Of a stretch of DNA of 64,000 nt, positions 40,333 to 49,981 are shown piece by piece. This DNA comes from Clostridioides difficile ATCC 9689 = DSM 1296 (GTDB lineage Bacteria; Bacillota; Clostridia; Peptostreptococcales; Peptostreptococcaceae): the NCBI RefSeq assembly GCF_001077535.1, contig NZ_CP011968.1:2976001-3040000 (forward strand). Reading direction: 5' to 3'. Both the position numbers and the translations under genes were made by a program. Below the pieces are notes generated by a model. It saw only the letters and a program-made list of their open reading frames with translations, made no database searches and was not told the DNA's origin. Position 1 is the first letter of the stretch. Each line of letters begins with the position of its first letter.

Positions 40333-40703
40333 TATTTATAATTACATCTAAAGTCTACAAACTAATATAGTTAATATAATATAGGTTATAAAATAATAAA
40401 TTAAAATTAGAATTTTTGTTTGGTGATAGTATAGGTAAAAACTTGTGATAGCTTATATATGTTGGTGGGACAGGGCAATAAAACATCAAAAAATTTGGCA
40501 AGATATTAAATATAGATAACAGTATTTTAGATGTTATATTTAGATGTTATGTATAGTATAATGAAAAATATTATTTTATTAAAGAATACTAATAAAAATA
40601 TCAATAAAAATAGATGTATGGCTTAGAATTAGTAAAACAATTATAATAAATTATAGCTACACATCTATTTTTAATTTATACAATTAAAGATTTATTCGAT
40701 TTA
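40333..40703. other. Gene-free gap of 371 bases
   Basis: The gap is AT-rich with a terminator hairpin at its right end (40606-40672). A short tandem-like pair TTTAGATGTTAT occurs around 40525-40550. No coding sequence or RNA family is recognised. Confidence 0.5.
40606..40672 (-). terminator. Terminator of the 40704 permease gene
   Basis: AAAAATAGATGT and ACATCTATTTTT form the stem, with an inner GGCT/AGCT-like extension. T-rich sequence follows on both strands, so it may serve both convergent genes. Confidence 0.6.
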
Positions 40704-42077
40704 TTAAATAATAAACATTGCTACTATGGTTGTTACAACCAATCCGGTTATAACTGGGACAAAGTTTCGCTTTGCCAATTCTATTGGACTAACTCCACAA
40801 ATTGCCGATGCTGAAATAAGACCCCAAGGAACTAGACAGCCTCCACCTACCCATATACCACTGATTTGTCCTAATGCAGCTAGTGCACCAACACTTGCAT
40901 TTATAGCAGTTCCAAATACAGAGGCAAGTGAACCAACTAATGAAATCCCAGAAAATCCAGAACCATCAAGCCCAGTTATTGCTCCCACTACAGTTTCTAT
41001 ACCTGATACGGCAAATTTATTAAGTGGTATTGTTTGAGAAAGAGCTATGCCTATATCTGATAATAAACCTTGTGAACCTGGTGCTAATACTTTTCCAAAT
41101 ACACCTGTCAATGGTGCAACTTCACCCATATAGAAAAATGCTGCTATTGGTATAATTGCTCCAAATATTTTTATCCCAAACACAAAACCATCAATTATAT
41201 TCTCACATACATTTTCAAGACTATCTTTGCCAAAATTTATAACATTTATAATTATTATTAAAAATACTGCTGTTCCACCCAAAAGAGCTGATGCATCTCC
41301 TCCTTTTAGGTCAAATACATACATAGCAATTATATCAGCAAGAAATCCCAAAGCTACTAAAATAGTTGCTATTTTAGATTTTCCATTAAACTCTTCTACT
41401 TCTTCACTTTCAAAACCTTTTAGTTCTTCTCTAAACATTCCTTTGTTAATATCTCTTTTTAATGTATAAAATGCCATAGATATGGTTACGATTCCCATCA
41501 CCCAAAACAAAATCATACCATCATTTATAACATATGATACTGCAACACCTGCTGCACCAGCTGTTATACTTGGAGCTCCTTGAATAACAAAGTCTGTAGA
41601 TAAGGCAAGACCATGACCAAATAAATTTAATGCTACTGCAACACCAATTGCTGGTAGCCCAGCTCTCATAGCAACAGGTAAAAATACAGCTCCAACTAAG
41701 GCAACAGCTGGAGTTGGCCAGAAAAACCAAGAAAGAACTAACATAACAAATCCAGTTACAAAAAATGCTGTATTAGAATTTTTTATAACTCTCGAAAATG
41801 GTCTCACCATATACTGTATAGCATTATTGGCTTCTAGGGCTTTAGATAATGCAACCATAATAGCTATAATCAAGATAATTGGACCCAACTCATTTAAAGA
41901 TATAATAAAAGAGTTAAACACTGCTGTTATAGCACCAAAAATGTTTTTTTCAAAGAACAACCCCATAAAAAAAACACCTAATATACATGGTACTATTGTA
42001 TCCTTTTTCATAATCATAGTAATTAATATAATTACCATAAATAGAATGTAAATATAATGTGCTCCTGTCAAAACCAT
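40704..42077 (-). CDS. Polytopic membrane permease (ion-transporter superfamily-like)
   Basis: This 457-residue protein has about 11-12 hydrophobic segments. Glycine- and proline-rich re-entrant-like stretches (WFFWPTPAVALVGAVFLP and GGGCLVPWGLISASAICGVSP) resemble the GntP/CitM-type ion-transporter superfamily. A central charged cytoplasmic loop lies near residue 210-230 (KGFESEEVEEFNGKSK). GGGGAC lies about 10 bases before the ATG. No neighbouring enzyme indicates the substrate, so only a general secondary-transporter role is supported. Confidence 0.65.
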   Translation of the reverse strand: MVLTGAHYIYILFMVIILITMIMKKDTIVPCILGVFFMGLFFEKNIFGAITAVFNSFIISLNELGPIILIIAIMVALSKALEANNAIQYMVRPFSRVIKNSNTAFFVTGFVMLVLSWFFWPTPAVALVGAVFLPVAMRAGLPAIGVAVALNLFGHGLALSTDFVIQGAPSITAGAAGVAVSYVINDGMILFWVMGIVTISMAFYTLKRDINKGMFREELKGFESEEVEEFNGKSKIATILVALGFLADIIAMYVFDLKGGDASALLGGTAVFLIIIINVINFGKDSLENVCENIIDGFVFGIKIFGAIIPIAAFFYMGEVAPLTGVFGKVLAPGSQGLLSDIGIALSQTIPLNKFAVSGIETVVGAITGLDGSGFSGISLVGSLASVFGTAINASVGALAALGQISGIWVGGGCLVPWGLISASAICGVSPIELAKRNFVPVITGLVVTTIVAMFII

Positions 42078-42242
42078 ATTATTATGTCCCCTTTTTTTAA
42101 GATAATAATATTATATGGTCTTGTAAGTAAACTTGTTACTTGCCTAGAGGTACACAATATTGAACATCCCATAACTAAAGTCACATGCTTCCTGCTTCAT
42201 AGAATTTTACATAAGCAATTACACAATATATAATTTAAATTT

Positions 42243-43565
42243 TTATGATTCTTTTGCTGGAATAGATATTTCAATAGCAAATTCTTTATCATCTGAATTT
42301 ACATTTATGCTTCCATTATGATATGCAACTATTTTCTCACAATTCTTTATACCAATTCCAAAACTTTCTACATTCTTAGAAAAATTACTTACTCTATTTT
42401 TTTGTATAATTAGTAATTTAGAATCCTCTACTTTAATTAAAAATACTATAGGCTTATCTTTCCTAGCATATTTTATTATATTAGAACATAAATTATCAAA
42501 TATCCTTCTAAATTGTGTAACATCTACATAAATATGATATTGGTTATAAAGTTCATTTTCTATTGTTATATGAAATCCTTTCTCCTCCAATGTATATGAA
42601 CTATCTAAAAGTAATTGAAAAATAAATTCATTAGCATTTATTTTTTCATACCCTTTTGAAACTTCCTCTCCAGAATTAACAAAATGCGTAAAAAGGTCAT
42701 CTGTTAAATCTTTTATTTGATATGCTTTAGACCTTACATTTTTTATGTATTGTTCCAATTGCTCAGGACTATTGTATTTATGGTCTTTAATCAAATCTAA
42801 ATAACAAATTACTGACGTTAATGGAGTTCTAACATCATGTGATATCGAAGTTACTATATCTTTATTTTTATTCTTCATCTCCCTTTCTTTTATAAGTTGA
42901 TTCTCCAATGTATGACTCATCTCATTAATACTAGATGCAAGTGATGATAATTCATCATTACCTTTTACTGGGATTCTATACTTTAAACTGCCACTCTCTA
43001 CTATCTTTATACCCATTTCTATTTTCCTTAGGTACTTTATCTTTCTACTAAACAACAGTAAAAATGTTATAATAAATGTAAGTGCCATAAATGTAATAGA
43101 AATTGCTTCTATAAAATTTTGAAATCTAAATCTAAATAAAGCTACTACAACTATATTAGCTTTAATATCAGAAAATTGTATCTCATAGTTTCTAGCCATG
43201 GGACTGCTATAAAACTCATTTTCCTCACTCTTATCAGGTACTTCATTAGGATAGTATAATGTATCATAAAAAACCTTATTTCCTTTATATATCTTCATAG
43301 AAACAAACCAATTATCACTATTCCATTTTGCTATATCATCTCCATCATCTGCTCTTATACCATTGTTATTCACATAAGTTTGAAAATTATCCATAAGTTG
43401 ATTTACTTCTCTTTTAAAATATACTTTCCCTTCTGATACATCTTTTACTATAGATTCAACAGCAGAGTAAAATGGTATATTTAAAATGAAAGCCACTGCA
43501 GCTGAGATTACTACATATATCAATAGTATAACTCCCAACTTAGATGGCTTAATTTTGTTAATCAA
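42243..43565 (-). CDS. hexK: Sensor histidine kinase of the glycolipid locus (HexK type)
   Basis: This 440-residue membrane kinase has a transmembrane helix at ~12-32, an extracellular sensor loop (~33-145), a second helix (~150-170), a HAMP-like linker, and a HisKA domain with SISHDVRTPLTSV (phospho-His near 241). The HATPase domain has an N box NLCSNIIKYA near 358, but the G1 box is degenerate, with no clear DxGxG before FGIGIKNCEKIV. The gene overlaps the response regulator by 8 bases. Its position beside the HexSDF-type operon supports a role in sensing envelope stress and controlling that operon. Confidence 0.85.
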   Translation of the reverse strand: MINKIKPSKLGVILLIYVVISAAVAFILNIPFYSAVESIVKDVSEGKVYFKREVNQLMDNFQTYVNNNGIRADDGDDIAKWNSDNWFVSMKIYKGNKVFYDTLYYPNEVPDKSEENEFYSSPMARNYEIQFSDIKANIVVVALFRFRFQNFIEAISITFMALTFIITFLLLFSRKIKYLRKIEMGIKIVESGSLKYRIPVKGNDELSSLASSINEMSHTLENQLIKEREMKNKNKDIVTSISHDVRTPLTSVICYLDLIKDHKYNSPEQLEQYIKNVRSKAYQIKDLTDDLFTHFVNSGEEVSKGYEKINANEFIFQLLLDSSYTLEEKGFHITIENELYNQYHIYVDVTQFRRIFDNLCSNIIKYARKDKPIVFLIKVEDSKLLIIQKNRVSNFSKNVESFGIGIKNCEKIVAYHNGSINVNSDDKEFAIEISIPAKES

Positions 43566-44262
43566 TATAATACCCCTTTCCCCATGCGGTTTTTATATAT
43601 TGTGGATTTTTTTGGTCTTTTTCTAACTTTTTTCTTAAATTTCTAATATGAACCATTATTGTATTATTTGCTGTATAAAAATACTGCTCATCCCAAATAG
43701 TTTCATATAAATTTTCAGACGAAAAAACTTTTTTTCTATTTTTCAACATAAGAATTAATATACTATATTCTATAGTTGTCAAAAACACAGGTTCTCCATT
43801 TAGTGTAACATCTTGAGTATCTAAATTGACACATAACTCTTTTGTTTTTAATATATTTGGCTCTCTTTCCTTTTCCTTTCCCTGGTATATATAATAACGT
43901 CTAAGTAGAGACTTAACCCTTGAAATTAGTTCAGAATATGAAAAAGGCTTTGATAAATAGTCATCTCCTCCTGCTGAAAATCCAATAACTTTATCAGAGT
44001 CTTGAGTTTTTGCAGTTAAAAATAATATTGGTGCTGTCGTTTTTTCTCTAATTTCATTACATGCAACAAATCCTGTTTTTACAGGCATTACAACATCCAA
44101 AATAATCAAATCAATCGTACTATCTACTAAGTTTACAGCTTCTTCTCCATTCGTTGCCATAATAACTTCATAACCTTCACCAGTTAAAAGTATTTCTACG
44201 ATTTCCCTAATCTCAGGATTATCATCAGCTACTAAAATTTTTTTTGGAATCTCTTTATTCAT
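43558..44262 (-). CDS. hexR: OmpR-family response regulator of the glycolipid locus (HexR type)
   Basis: This 234-residue regulator has a receiver domain with acidic pocket D13-D14, phosphoacceptor D56 in LIILDVVMP, and Lys in YLSKPFS near 106. The C-terminal winged helix ends in NTIMVHIRNLRKKLE and AWGKGYYID, typical of OmpR/PhoB DNA-binding domains. I set the start at the ATG at 44262, since AAGGAG lies 8 bases before it. It pairs with the overlapping kinase. A candidate binding site is the TCTTAA direct repeat upstream of hexS. Confidence 0.88.
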   Translation of the reverse strand: MNKEIPKKILVADDNPEIREIVEILLTGEGYEVIMATNGEEAVNLVDSTIDLIILDVVMPVKTGFVACNEIREKTTAPILFLTAKTQDSDKVIGFSAGGDDYLSKPFSYSELISRVKSLLRRYYIYQGKEKEREPNILKTKELCVNLDTQDVTLNGEPVFLTTIEYSILILMLKNRKKVFSSENLYETIWDEQYFYTANNTIMVHIRNLRKKLEKDQKNPQYIKTAWGKGYYID

Positions 44263-44444
44263 CACCAAGCTCCTTTTTTTGCTATATTTCTTAAATATTT
44301 CAAACTATATAAAATATTATACTTTATTAGCAAAAGCTTAGCAATGTCACACGTTTTAATAGTTTCTACTCCTGTAAACATGTTTAAAGCTTAATTAAAA
44401 TATACACACAAATTGACATATTAATAAAAATAATCTATATAATA

Positions 44445-45509
44445 TTATCTTACATAAGCAACTTTTTTCACTGCTTTTACTTTTTCAGAAGATTTTACAT
44501 GTACTACTATACATATCAATCCACTTATAGCTACAAATGCATAAAAACTTATCCCCCTACTAAGTAACATTGCCGGAACTAATAAGTGACCAGGGAAAAA
44601 TATCTTAAATAATGTCATAAAACTATTTTCAGAAGCTCCAACAGCCCCTGGCAATGGTAATGAAGAAACAGCAATATTAAGCAAGGATTGTATCGCTAAT
44701 ATCTCAAATACAGTATATGTTGATAGATGAAAAGCTTTGTATACAAAGAAAGGAACTAAAAACATAGCTGTTATTTGTACAATAGTTATGACTAAAATTT
44801 GGACTACAAGTTTTGGATTCTGCTTTATATATTGAGCACCTTTAACATACTCTTCAATTTGAGATATTATAACTTTTCTTGAACTTTCAACATCTTTTAT
44901 TATTCTTAACTTACCTAATAAATTTGTTATTGATATTATAAAATTGTTTACAAGTTTTTTTGAAAATATAATTGCAATTACTCCAATGACAAGAGCAACA
45001 TTTGTTATTACACCATATATTAGTAAAATGTTCATACCACTTACATTATTTAATATAAACTCACGTTCCATAATGAACATTATTCCACTATATGCCAGTA
45101 TAACTACTTGGTGAATAACAACAATGACTAATAGTATAAGTGAAGAATATGATATATTTATATCGTCTTTTTTCATATAATAAACTTGTGCTGGTTGACC
45201 ACCTGATGCTGAAGGTGTAATAGAACTAAAATAAAATCCAATAAAAGCATATCCCATACATTTTAAAAGAGTAGTCTTTTGGTTTAAAGCTTTCATACCT
45301 AAGTATATATTTATACCTTCACAGGCAACATATATAAACATCATTGCAAATCCAATTAGTATAAACATAGGGCTTGCACCTTTTAATGATTTTATCAATG
45401 ATTCAACTGACTGCCCTCTAAAAACAAAATATCCTGTTATGCCCATTAGTAAAACTAAAAAAGCTACACTACCTAGGCATTTATTTTTCTTTTCAGTTTT
45501 ACTTATCAT
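44445..45509 (-). CDS. hexF: MprF-flippase-like membrane protein (HexF type)
   Basis: This 354-residue polytopic protein is of the UPF0104/YbhN group, which corresponds to the flippase half of MprF without the lysyl-transferase domain. The motif FYFSSITPSASGGQPAQVYYM near residue 95-115 and PLPGAVGASENSF near 288 are typical. It begins 2 bases before the stop-side boundary of hexD (gap of 2), completing a tight hexS-hexD-hexF operon. In C. difficile the HexSDF proteins are reported to make an aminohexosyl-hexosyl lipid that protects against daptomycin and bacitracin; this member would flip it outward. Confidence 0.85.
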   Translation of the reverse strand: MISKTEKKNKCLGSVAFLVLLMGITGYFVFRGQSVESLIKSLKGASPMFILIGFAMMFIYVACEGINIYLGMKALNQKTTLLKCMGYAFIGFYFSSITPSASGGQPAQVYYMKKDDINISYSSLILLVIVVIHQVVILAYSGIMFIMEREFILNNVSGMNILLIYGVITNVALVIGVIAIIFSKKLVNNFIISITNLLGKLRIIKDVESSRKVIISQIEEYVKGAQYIKQNPKLVVQILVITIVQITAMFLVPFFVYKAFHLSTYTVFEILAIQSLLNIAVSSLPLPGAVGASENSFMTLFKIFFPGHLLVPAMLLSRGISFYAFVAISGLICIVVHVKSSEKVKAVKKVAYVR

Positions 45510-45511
45510 AA

Positions 45512-46210
45512 CTACATCCTTTCTGGTGTTACGAACTTTAAACCACTGGCTTTAAGTTTTGGAATAGCTATCTTTAAAGCTTCAATAGTACGCTCAGGTG
45601 CACCTACTGCACCACCTGAATTTTCACCTGCATCATGTAAACAAATTATAGAATTTTCTTTTGTTCTACTCATTAACTTGTTTATAATAATGTCTACTGT
45701 ACTATCTTTCTCCCAATCTTCTGCCATTACATCCCACAAAGTCATTTTTAGATTATATTTTTTAACAAATGAATTTGAAAATATATTAGTATGACCCCAT
45801 GGTGGACGATAGTAGTTTACATCTACACCTAAATTTTTCATTATATTTGTACTTTCAATAAAATCTTTTTTAACATAACTATAACTATAAAGCCATGCAT
45901 TTCTGTGTTCCAATGAATGTAAACCAACTATATGATTTTCTCTCAACATTCTTTTTATAATTTCAGGCTCTTTTTCAGCATTCTTTGCTACTACAAAAAA
46001 CATAGCTTGTATATCATTTTCTTTTAACACATCTAGTAATTTTTCTGTATATCTCTTATCTGGACCATCATCAAATGTAAGTGCAATTTCATTTTCTCCA
46101 GCCATATTTTTTAATACCTCTTTATTTAATAGTTTATTATAGTATGTAGGTATAATTGAATGGACTAAAAAAATCAATGCAACAACGATAATTAAACCTA
46201 CTACATACAT
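45512..46210 (-). CDS. hexD: Membrane-anchored polysaccharide deacetylase (HexD type)
   Basis: This 232-residue NodB-family enzyme has an N-terminal membrane anchor (VVGLIIVVALIFLVHSII). Catalytic motifs are complete: TFDDGPD near 48, GLHSLEHRN near 96, YYRPPWG near 139 and ICLHDAG near 192. In the operon it would deacetylate an N-acetylhexosamine on the glycolipid headgroup, giving the free amino sugar. It overlaps hexS by 10 bases, so translation is coupled. Confidence 0.87.
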   Translation of the reverse strand: MYVVGLIIVVALIFLVHSIIPTYYNKLLNKEVLKNMAGENEIALTFDDGPDKRYTEKLLDVLKENDIQAMFFVVAKNAEKEPEIIKRMLRENHIVGLHSLEHRNAWLYSYSYVKKDFIESTNIMKNLGVDVNYYRPPWGHTNIFSNSFVKKYNLKMTLWDVMAEDWEKDSTVDIIINKLMSRTKENSIICLHDAGENSGGAVGAPERTIEALKIAIPKLKASGLKFVTPERM

Positions 46211-47298
46211 TCTCTACACGCTCCTTGTTCATCAAGTGAAAATAAAATATTCTCTAAGGTATTATTATCAAATTGTTTTTTTAATTCTTTCATGTTACTG
46301 CTCATTTCTTTAAGAGTAGCATCATCATAAATTAAATCTTTTATCTCATCTACATAGTATTTTTTATTTTTACCAAGTATTCTCCCAATTTCATTATTTA
46401 ATATAAAACTAGCATTATCTATCTCTTGTTGTAAAAATGGATTAAATGCCAATATTGGAAGTTCTGAATAAATTGTTTCAAATAGTGTTATTCCACCTGG
46501 TTTAGAAATAATAAGGTCAGAATCTTTCATATATTTATATACTTCATTGGTGTAACCTACTACCTCTATATTTTCATATCTACCATATAGTTTATAGTAC
46601 ATTTTTTTATTATTACCAGTTATTACAGTAGTTTTTACTCCTTCTAAACTATTTAATTCTTTGTAAAATTGTTCTGATTTAGGCAGTAATCCTAATCCTC
46701 CACCCATTATAAGAATATTTTTTTTAGTTGAATGATTTACATGTTCTATTCTTTTAAATTCTTTTTTTACTGGAATACCATTAACTTTAATCTTAGATTC
46801 ATCTATTCCTTTAAAAACAAGTTCTTCCTTAGTAGATTTACTAGCTACTAAATAACAGTCTGTATTTTTACTAATCCATTCTGAGTGACTACTTATATCA
46901 GTTATACATGTTATTAAAGGAAGATTTGAGTTATATTTTTCCTTATATCTTGATACTAATTGAGAACAAAATGGAAAAGTTGAAATAACTACTGTTGGTT
47001 GTACTTCATGAAGTAATGTATCTAATTTATTTAAAAAATAATCTGAAAAAGTAAATTTTATATCTTTCTTTCCATTTTCAGCACATTTATAAAATAAATT
47101 ATAAAGACTACTTCCCCGATTTACAAGAATAGAAAAAGTCTTGTACATTTTATCTGAATAGTTAGGCATAATGTACTCAAATATATCTTTAATTATTATT
47201 TCTGAATTATCAAATTTTGCTTTTATATCTTCACTTAAAGAATTTGATGCTGAGTAATGACCCATACCAAATTTTCCTGTAAGAATTAATACCTTCAT
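46201..47298 (-). CDS. hexS: Glycolipid glycosyltransferase, MGDG synthase/UgtP-like (HexS type)
   Basis: This 365-residue cytoplasmic or membrane-associated GT28-family glycosyltransferase transfers a hexose from a UDP-sugar to diacylglycerol-type lipids. The N-terminal MGDG-synthase motif GKFGMGHYSASNSL is at residues 8-21, a glycine-rich loop NILIMGGGLGLLPKSE lies near 190, and the donor-site motif SKPGGITLFE near 260. It is the first gene of hexS-hexD-hexF, with GGAGGGAATC upstream. A direct-repeat box and an 18-bp palindrome lie in its promoter region. Members of this family use UDP-glucose or UDP-GlcNAc; galU-galE in this window could supply donors. Confidence 0.87.
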   Translation of the reverse strand: MKVLILTGKFGMGHYSASNSLSEDIKAKFDNSEIIIKDIFEYIMPNYSDKMYKTFSILVNRGSSLYNLFYKCAENGKKDIKFTFSDYFLNKLDTLLHEVQPTVVISTFPFCSQLVSRYKEKYNSNLPLITCITDISSHSEWISKNTDCYLVASKSTKEELVFKGIDESKIKVNGIPVKKEFKRIEHVNHSTKKNILIMGGGLGLLPKSEQFYKELNSLEGVKTTVITGNNKKMYYKLYGRYENIEVVGYTNEVYKYMKDSDLIISKPGGITLFETIYSELPILAFNPFLQQEIDNASFILNNEIGRILGKNKKYYVDEIKDLIYDDATLKEMSSNMKELKKQFDNNTLENILFSLDEQGACRECM

Positions 47299-47339
47299 AA
47301 GATTCCCTCCTCGTTAAAGCTTTTCTTTTCATGTGATTA

Positions 47340-47357
47340 CTATACTTATAAGTATAG
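47340..47357. promoter_or_regulatory. Perfect 18-bp palindrome upstream of hexS
   Basis: CTATACTTATAAGTATAG is its own reverse complement and lies 42 bases upstream of the hexS ATG, in the leader or promoter. It could be an operator or an RNA hairpin. Confidence 0.4.
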
Positions 47358-47388
47358 ACTTTAAATCTTTAGAAAAACCTAGTATAAT

Positions 47389-47404
47389 TCTTAAGAAATC
47401 TTAA
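47389..47404 (-). promoter_or_regulatory. Candidate HexR box (direct repeat)
   Basis: TCTTAA occurs at 47389 and 47399, exactly 10 bp apart, about 90-105 bases upstream of hexS. One-turn-spaced direct repeats are the typical site of OmpR-family regulators. A TATACT -10-like hexamer (minus strand, 47381-47386) lies just downstream. Confidence 0.4.
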
Positions 47405-47503
47405 AGTTTTAATTAAAAAATACAAAGAGACCATCTAAAAATAGAGATAACCATATTTTTTATTATTTAAATAATACAAATATGTTCGATTCCATACAAA
47501 AAA

Positions 47504-47538
47504 GTGCCTCATAAACTAAAAAGTTCATTTTGAGACAC
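47504..47538 (-). terminator. Terminator of glyA; copy 2 of the 35-base repeat
   Basis: The 35-base core is identical to 6650-6684, here flanked by AAAAAAG and CTTTTTT-like runs. On the minus strand it is a GTGTCTCA/TGAGGCAC hairpin followed by TTTTTTG. Confidence 0.8.
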
Positions 47539-47620
47539 CTTTTTTATATCTAAATATATTCAAATACATACACAATCATTGTAATTATTTAAATGTATTT
47601 TATTTAGTTGTTCTTTATAA

Positions 47621-48865
47621 TTAATCCATAATATTATATTCTTCATATAAAGGATATTTTTCAGTTAAACCAACAACCAATGTTCTAGCCTTAGATTCTT
47701 CATCATAAGTTAAACATAGGTCTATAGCCTCAGCGATTATTGCCATATCTTCTTCTTTCATACCTCTAGTAGTTACAGCTGGAGTACCAAGTCTTATTCC
47801 ACTTGTAACAAGAGCACCATTTGGGTCAAATGGAATTGTATTTTTATTAGCTGTTATATAAGCATCATCCAATCTCTTTTCTGCTGCTTTACCAGTTATA
47901 TTTTTATTAGTCAAATCTAATAGTATTAAATGATTATCTGTACCTCCAGAAATCAATTTAAAATCTCTTTTAATAAGTTCTTCAGCTAAGGCTTTTGCAT
48001 TTTTAGCAACTTGTACCTGATATTCTTTAAACTCATCACTTAAAGCTTCTTTAAAGCAAACTGCCTTAGAAGCAATTATATGTTCAAGAGGTCCACCTTG
48101 AATACCAGGGAATATTGCTTTGTCTATGTCTTTAGCATATTTTTCTTTACAAAGAATAACACCCCCACGAGGTCCTCTTAAAGTTTTGTGAGTTGTTGTT
48201 GTAACAAAATCAGCCACTTCACATGGATTTTGGTGAAGACCAGCAGCCACAAGACCTGCTATATGAGCCATATCTACCATAAGCAATGCTCCAACCTCAT
48301 CAGCTATCTCTCTAAACTTTTTAAAATCTATTTCTCTAGGATATGCACTTGCTCCTGCAACTATCATTTTAGGTTTTACTTCATGTGCTATCTTTCTAAC
48401 TTCATCAAAATCTATAAGTCCACTGTCTTTATCTATACCATATTCATAAAATTTATAATATTGACCAGAAATATTAACTGGAGCACCATGAGTTAAATGT
48501 CCACCTTGAGATAAATTCATTCCCATAACAACATCACCTGGTTTTAACATAGCAAAATATACACCAATATTTGCATTTGCTCCAGAATGAGGTTGAACAT
48601 TAGCATGTTCTGCTCCAAATATTTTTTTGATTCTATCTATTGCAAGAGTTTCAACTTCATCTATGTATTCACATCCACCATAATATCTTTTGCCTGAGTA
48701 ACCTTCTGCATACTTATTTGTAAGATGACTTCCCATAGTTTCCATTACTGGAACTGATACTATGTTTTCAGATGCTATTAATTCAATATTTCTTTGTTGT
48801 CTTTTTAACTCTCTTTTCATACTTTCATAAATCTCAGGGTCCGCTTTTTTCAAGTTCTCAAACAT
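47621..48865 (-). CDS. glyA: Serine hydroxymethyltransferase
   Basis: This 414-residue PLP enzyme interconverts serine and glycine with tetrahydrofolate. The PLP lysine lies in [14 protein letters not shown] near 226, and HSGANAN and the NTIPFDP region are conserved. Length is typical. AGGAGG precedes the ATG. It is monocistronic with a strong terminator. No glycine or THF riboswitch is seen in its leader. Confidence 0.95.
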   Translation of the reverse strand: MFENLKKADPEIYESMKRELKRQQRNIELIASENIVSVPVMETMGSHLTNKYAEGYSGKRYYGGCEYIDEVETLAIDRIKKIFGAEHANVQPHSGANANIGVYFAMLKPGDVVMGMNLSQGGHLTHGAPVNISGQYYKFYEYGIDKDSGLIDFDEVRKIAHEVKPKMIVAGASAYPREIDFKKFREIADEVGALLMVDMAHIAGLVAAGLHQNPCEVADFVTTTTHKTLRGPRGGVILCKEKYAKDIDKAIFPGIQGGPLEHIIASKAVCFKEALSDEFKEYQVQVAKNAKALAEELIKRDFKLISGGTDNHLILLDLTNKNITGKAAEKRLDDAYITANKNTIPFDPNGALVTSGIRLGTPAVTTRGMKEEDMAIIAEAIDLCLTYDEESKARTLVVGLTEKYPLYEEYNIMD

Positions 48866-49192
48866 ATTACTCCTCCTAGTTATTATTTAAATTTTATTTT
48901 TACAGACATTTCATAATTTTCGTTTTTATCAATATGATAATTTATTATTATAGTCCTTTACCAATTAATAGTCAAGTGTTTTGCCATTTTTCCATATTTA
49001 ACATAGTTACTTTCTTTATTTTTAAGTTAAAATATAATAAATAATATTGTCTAATTCTTTTAATTGGATATAATTTAAATGTGACTATTTTGAAACAAAA
49101 AAAAGATAATATATTTATATAGATATTAAGGAATATTACTTAAAAATTTGATATAATTTCAATATTACGTTTTTTAATTTGGAGGTGTATTT
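48866..49192. promoter_or_regulatory. Divergent promoter region of glyA and the ThrE-type exporter
   Basis: The 327-base AT-rich gap holds no gene. A TATAAT (49152-49157) lies about 35 bases before the exporter ATG, without a convincing -35. No riboswitch fold is recognised. Confidence 0.5.
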
Positions 49193-49981
49193 ATGAATCA
49201 AAATGAGGAACTTGAATATAAGAAAAATATTCTAAAACTAGCTCTATTTGTAGGGGAACTGATGATAAAAAATGGAGCTGAAACATCTAGGGTTGAAGAC
49301 AGTGTCCTTAGAATATGCAGGTCAAGAGGGTTTTATCATGTAAATATTTTTACAACTCCTACAGTAATAATTATTTCAGATGAGAAATTTGATGGCTTTT
49401 CGTTTATGAAAACGATTCAATCAAGAGGTATAAACTTAAATAAGATTTCTTTATTAAACAGTTTTTCTCGAGAATTTGTTAGTGACAAAGAGTATGATAT
49501 TGATAATGCCATTGCACGTCTTTATGAAATCCAAGATGTAAAACCTTATCCTTTATGGTTATTTTACTCTTGTACAGGAATTGCATCTGCTTGTTTTGCT
49601 TGTTTGCTTGGAGGGAATTATGTATTAAATTTTATACTTACGTTTATAATAGCAATCTTTGCTGCAATTACTTATGATAAAACGATGAAGATAAGTGCAA
49701 TATCTGCATTTTCCTGTTTAGTATCTTCTTTTTTAATTGCACTTTCAGGAGTTCTACTAGTTGAAATAGGCATTTTAGATGACCCTAAAATGCTTATAGT
49801 CGGCGCTATAATGCCACTACTCCCAGGAGTTGCTTTTATAAAAGCTATTAGAGATTTAATATCAGGGAATTTAATATCAGGAATTTCTCGTGCTTTTGAT
49901 GCTGCTATGATTATTATTGCAATTGCTTCTGGAGTTGGTTTTGTCCTTGATACATGGTATAGAATAGGAGGTCCTTTCTAA
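49193..49981 (+). CDS. Threonine/serine exporter, N-terminal-type subunit (YjjP-like)
   Basis: This 262-residue protein has an N-terminal soluble domain (~1-115: NGAETSRVEDSV and similar) and about five membrane helices (from residue ~118). It matches the ThrE N-terminal half, here encoded separately as in YjjP. GGAGG precedes the ATG. Its stop overlaps the start of the next gene by one base, so the two halves of the exporter are co-translated. It probably exports threonine, serine or a dicarboxylate; YjjPB in E. coli is linked to succinate export. Confidence 0.8.
   Translation: MNQNEELEYKKNILKLALFVGELMIKNGAETSRVEDSVLRICRSRGFYHVNIFTTPTVIIISDEKFDGFSFMKTIQSRGINLNKISLLNSFSREFVSDKEYDIDNAIARLYEIQDVKPYPLWLFYSCTGIASACFACLLGGNYVLNFILTFIIAIFAAITYDKTMKISAISAFSCLVSSFLIALSGVLLVEIGILDDPKMLIVGAIMPLLPGVAFIKAIRDLISGNLISGISRAFDAAMIIIAIASGVGFVLDTWYRIGGPF

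Noticed and set aside
40492-40510. Third sigma-54 promoter candidate (TTTGGCAAGATATTAAA)
   Set aside because: It has a TGGCA element but no TTGC at the required five-base spacing.
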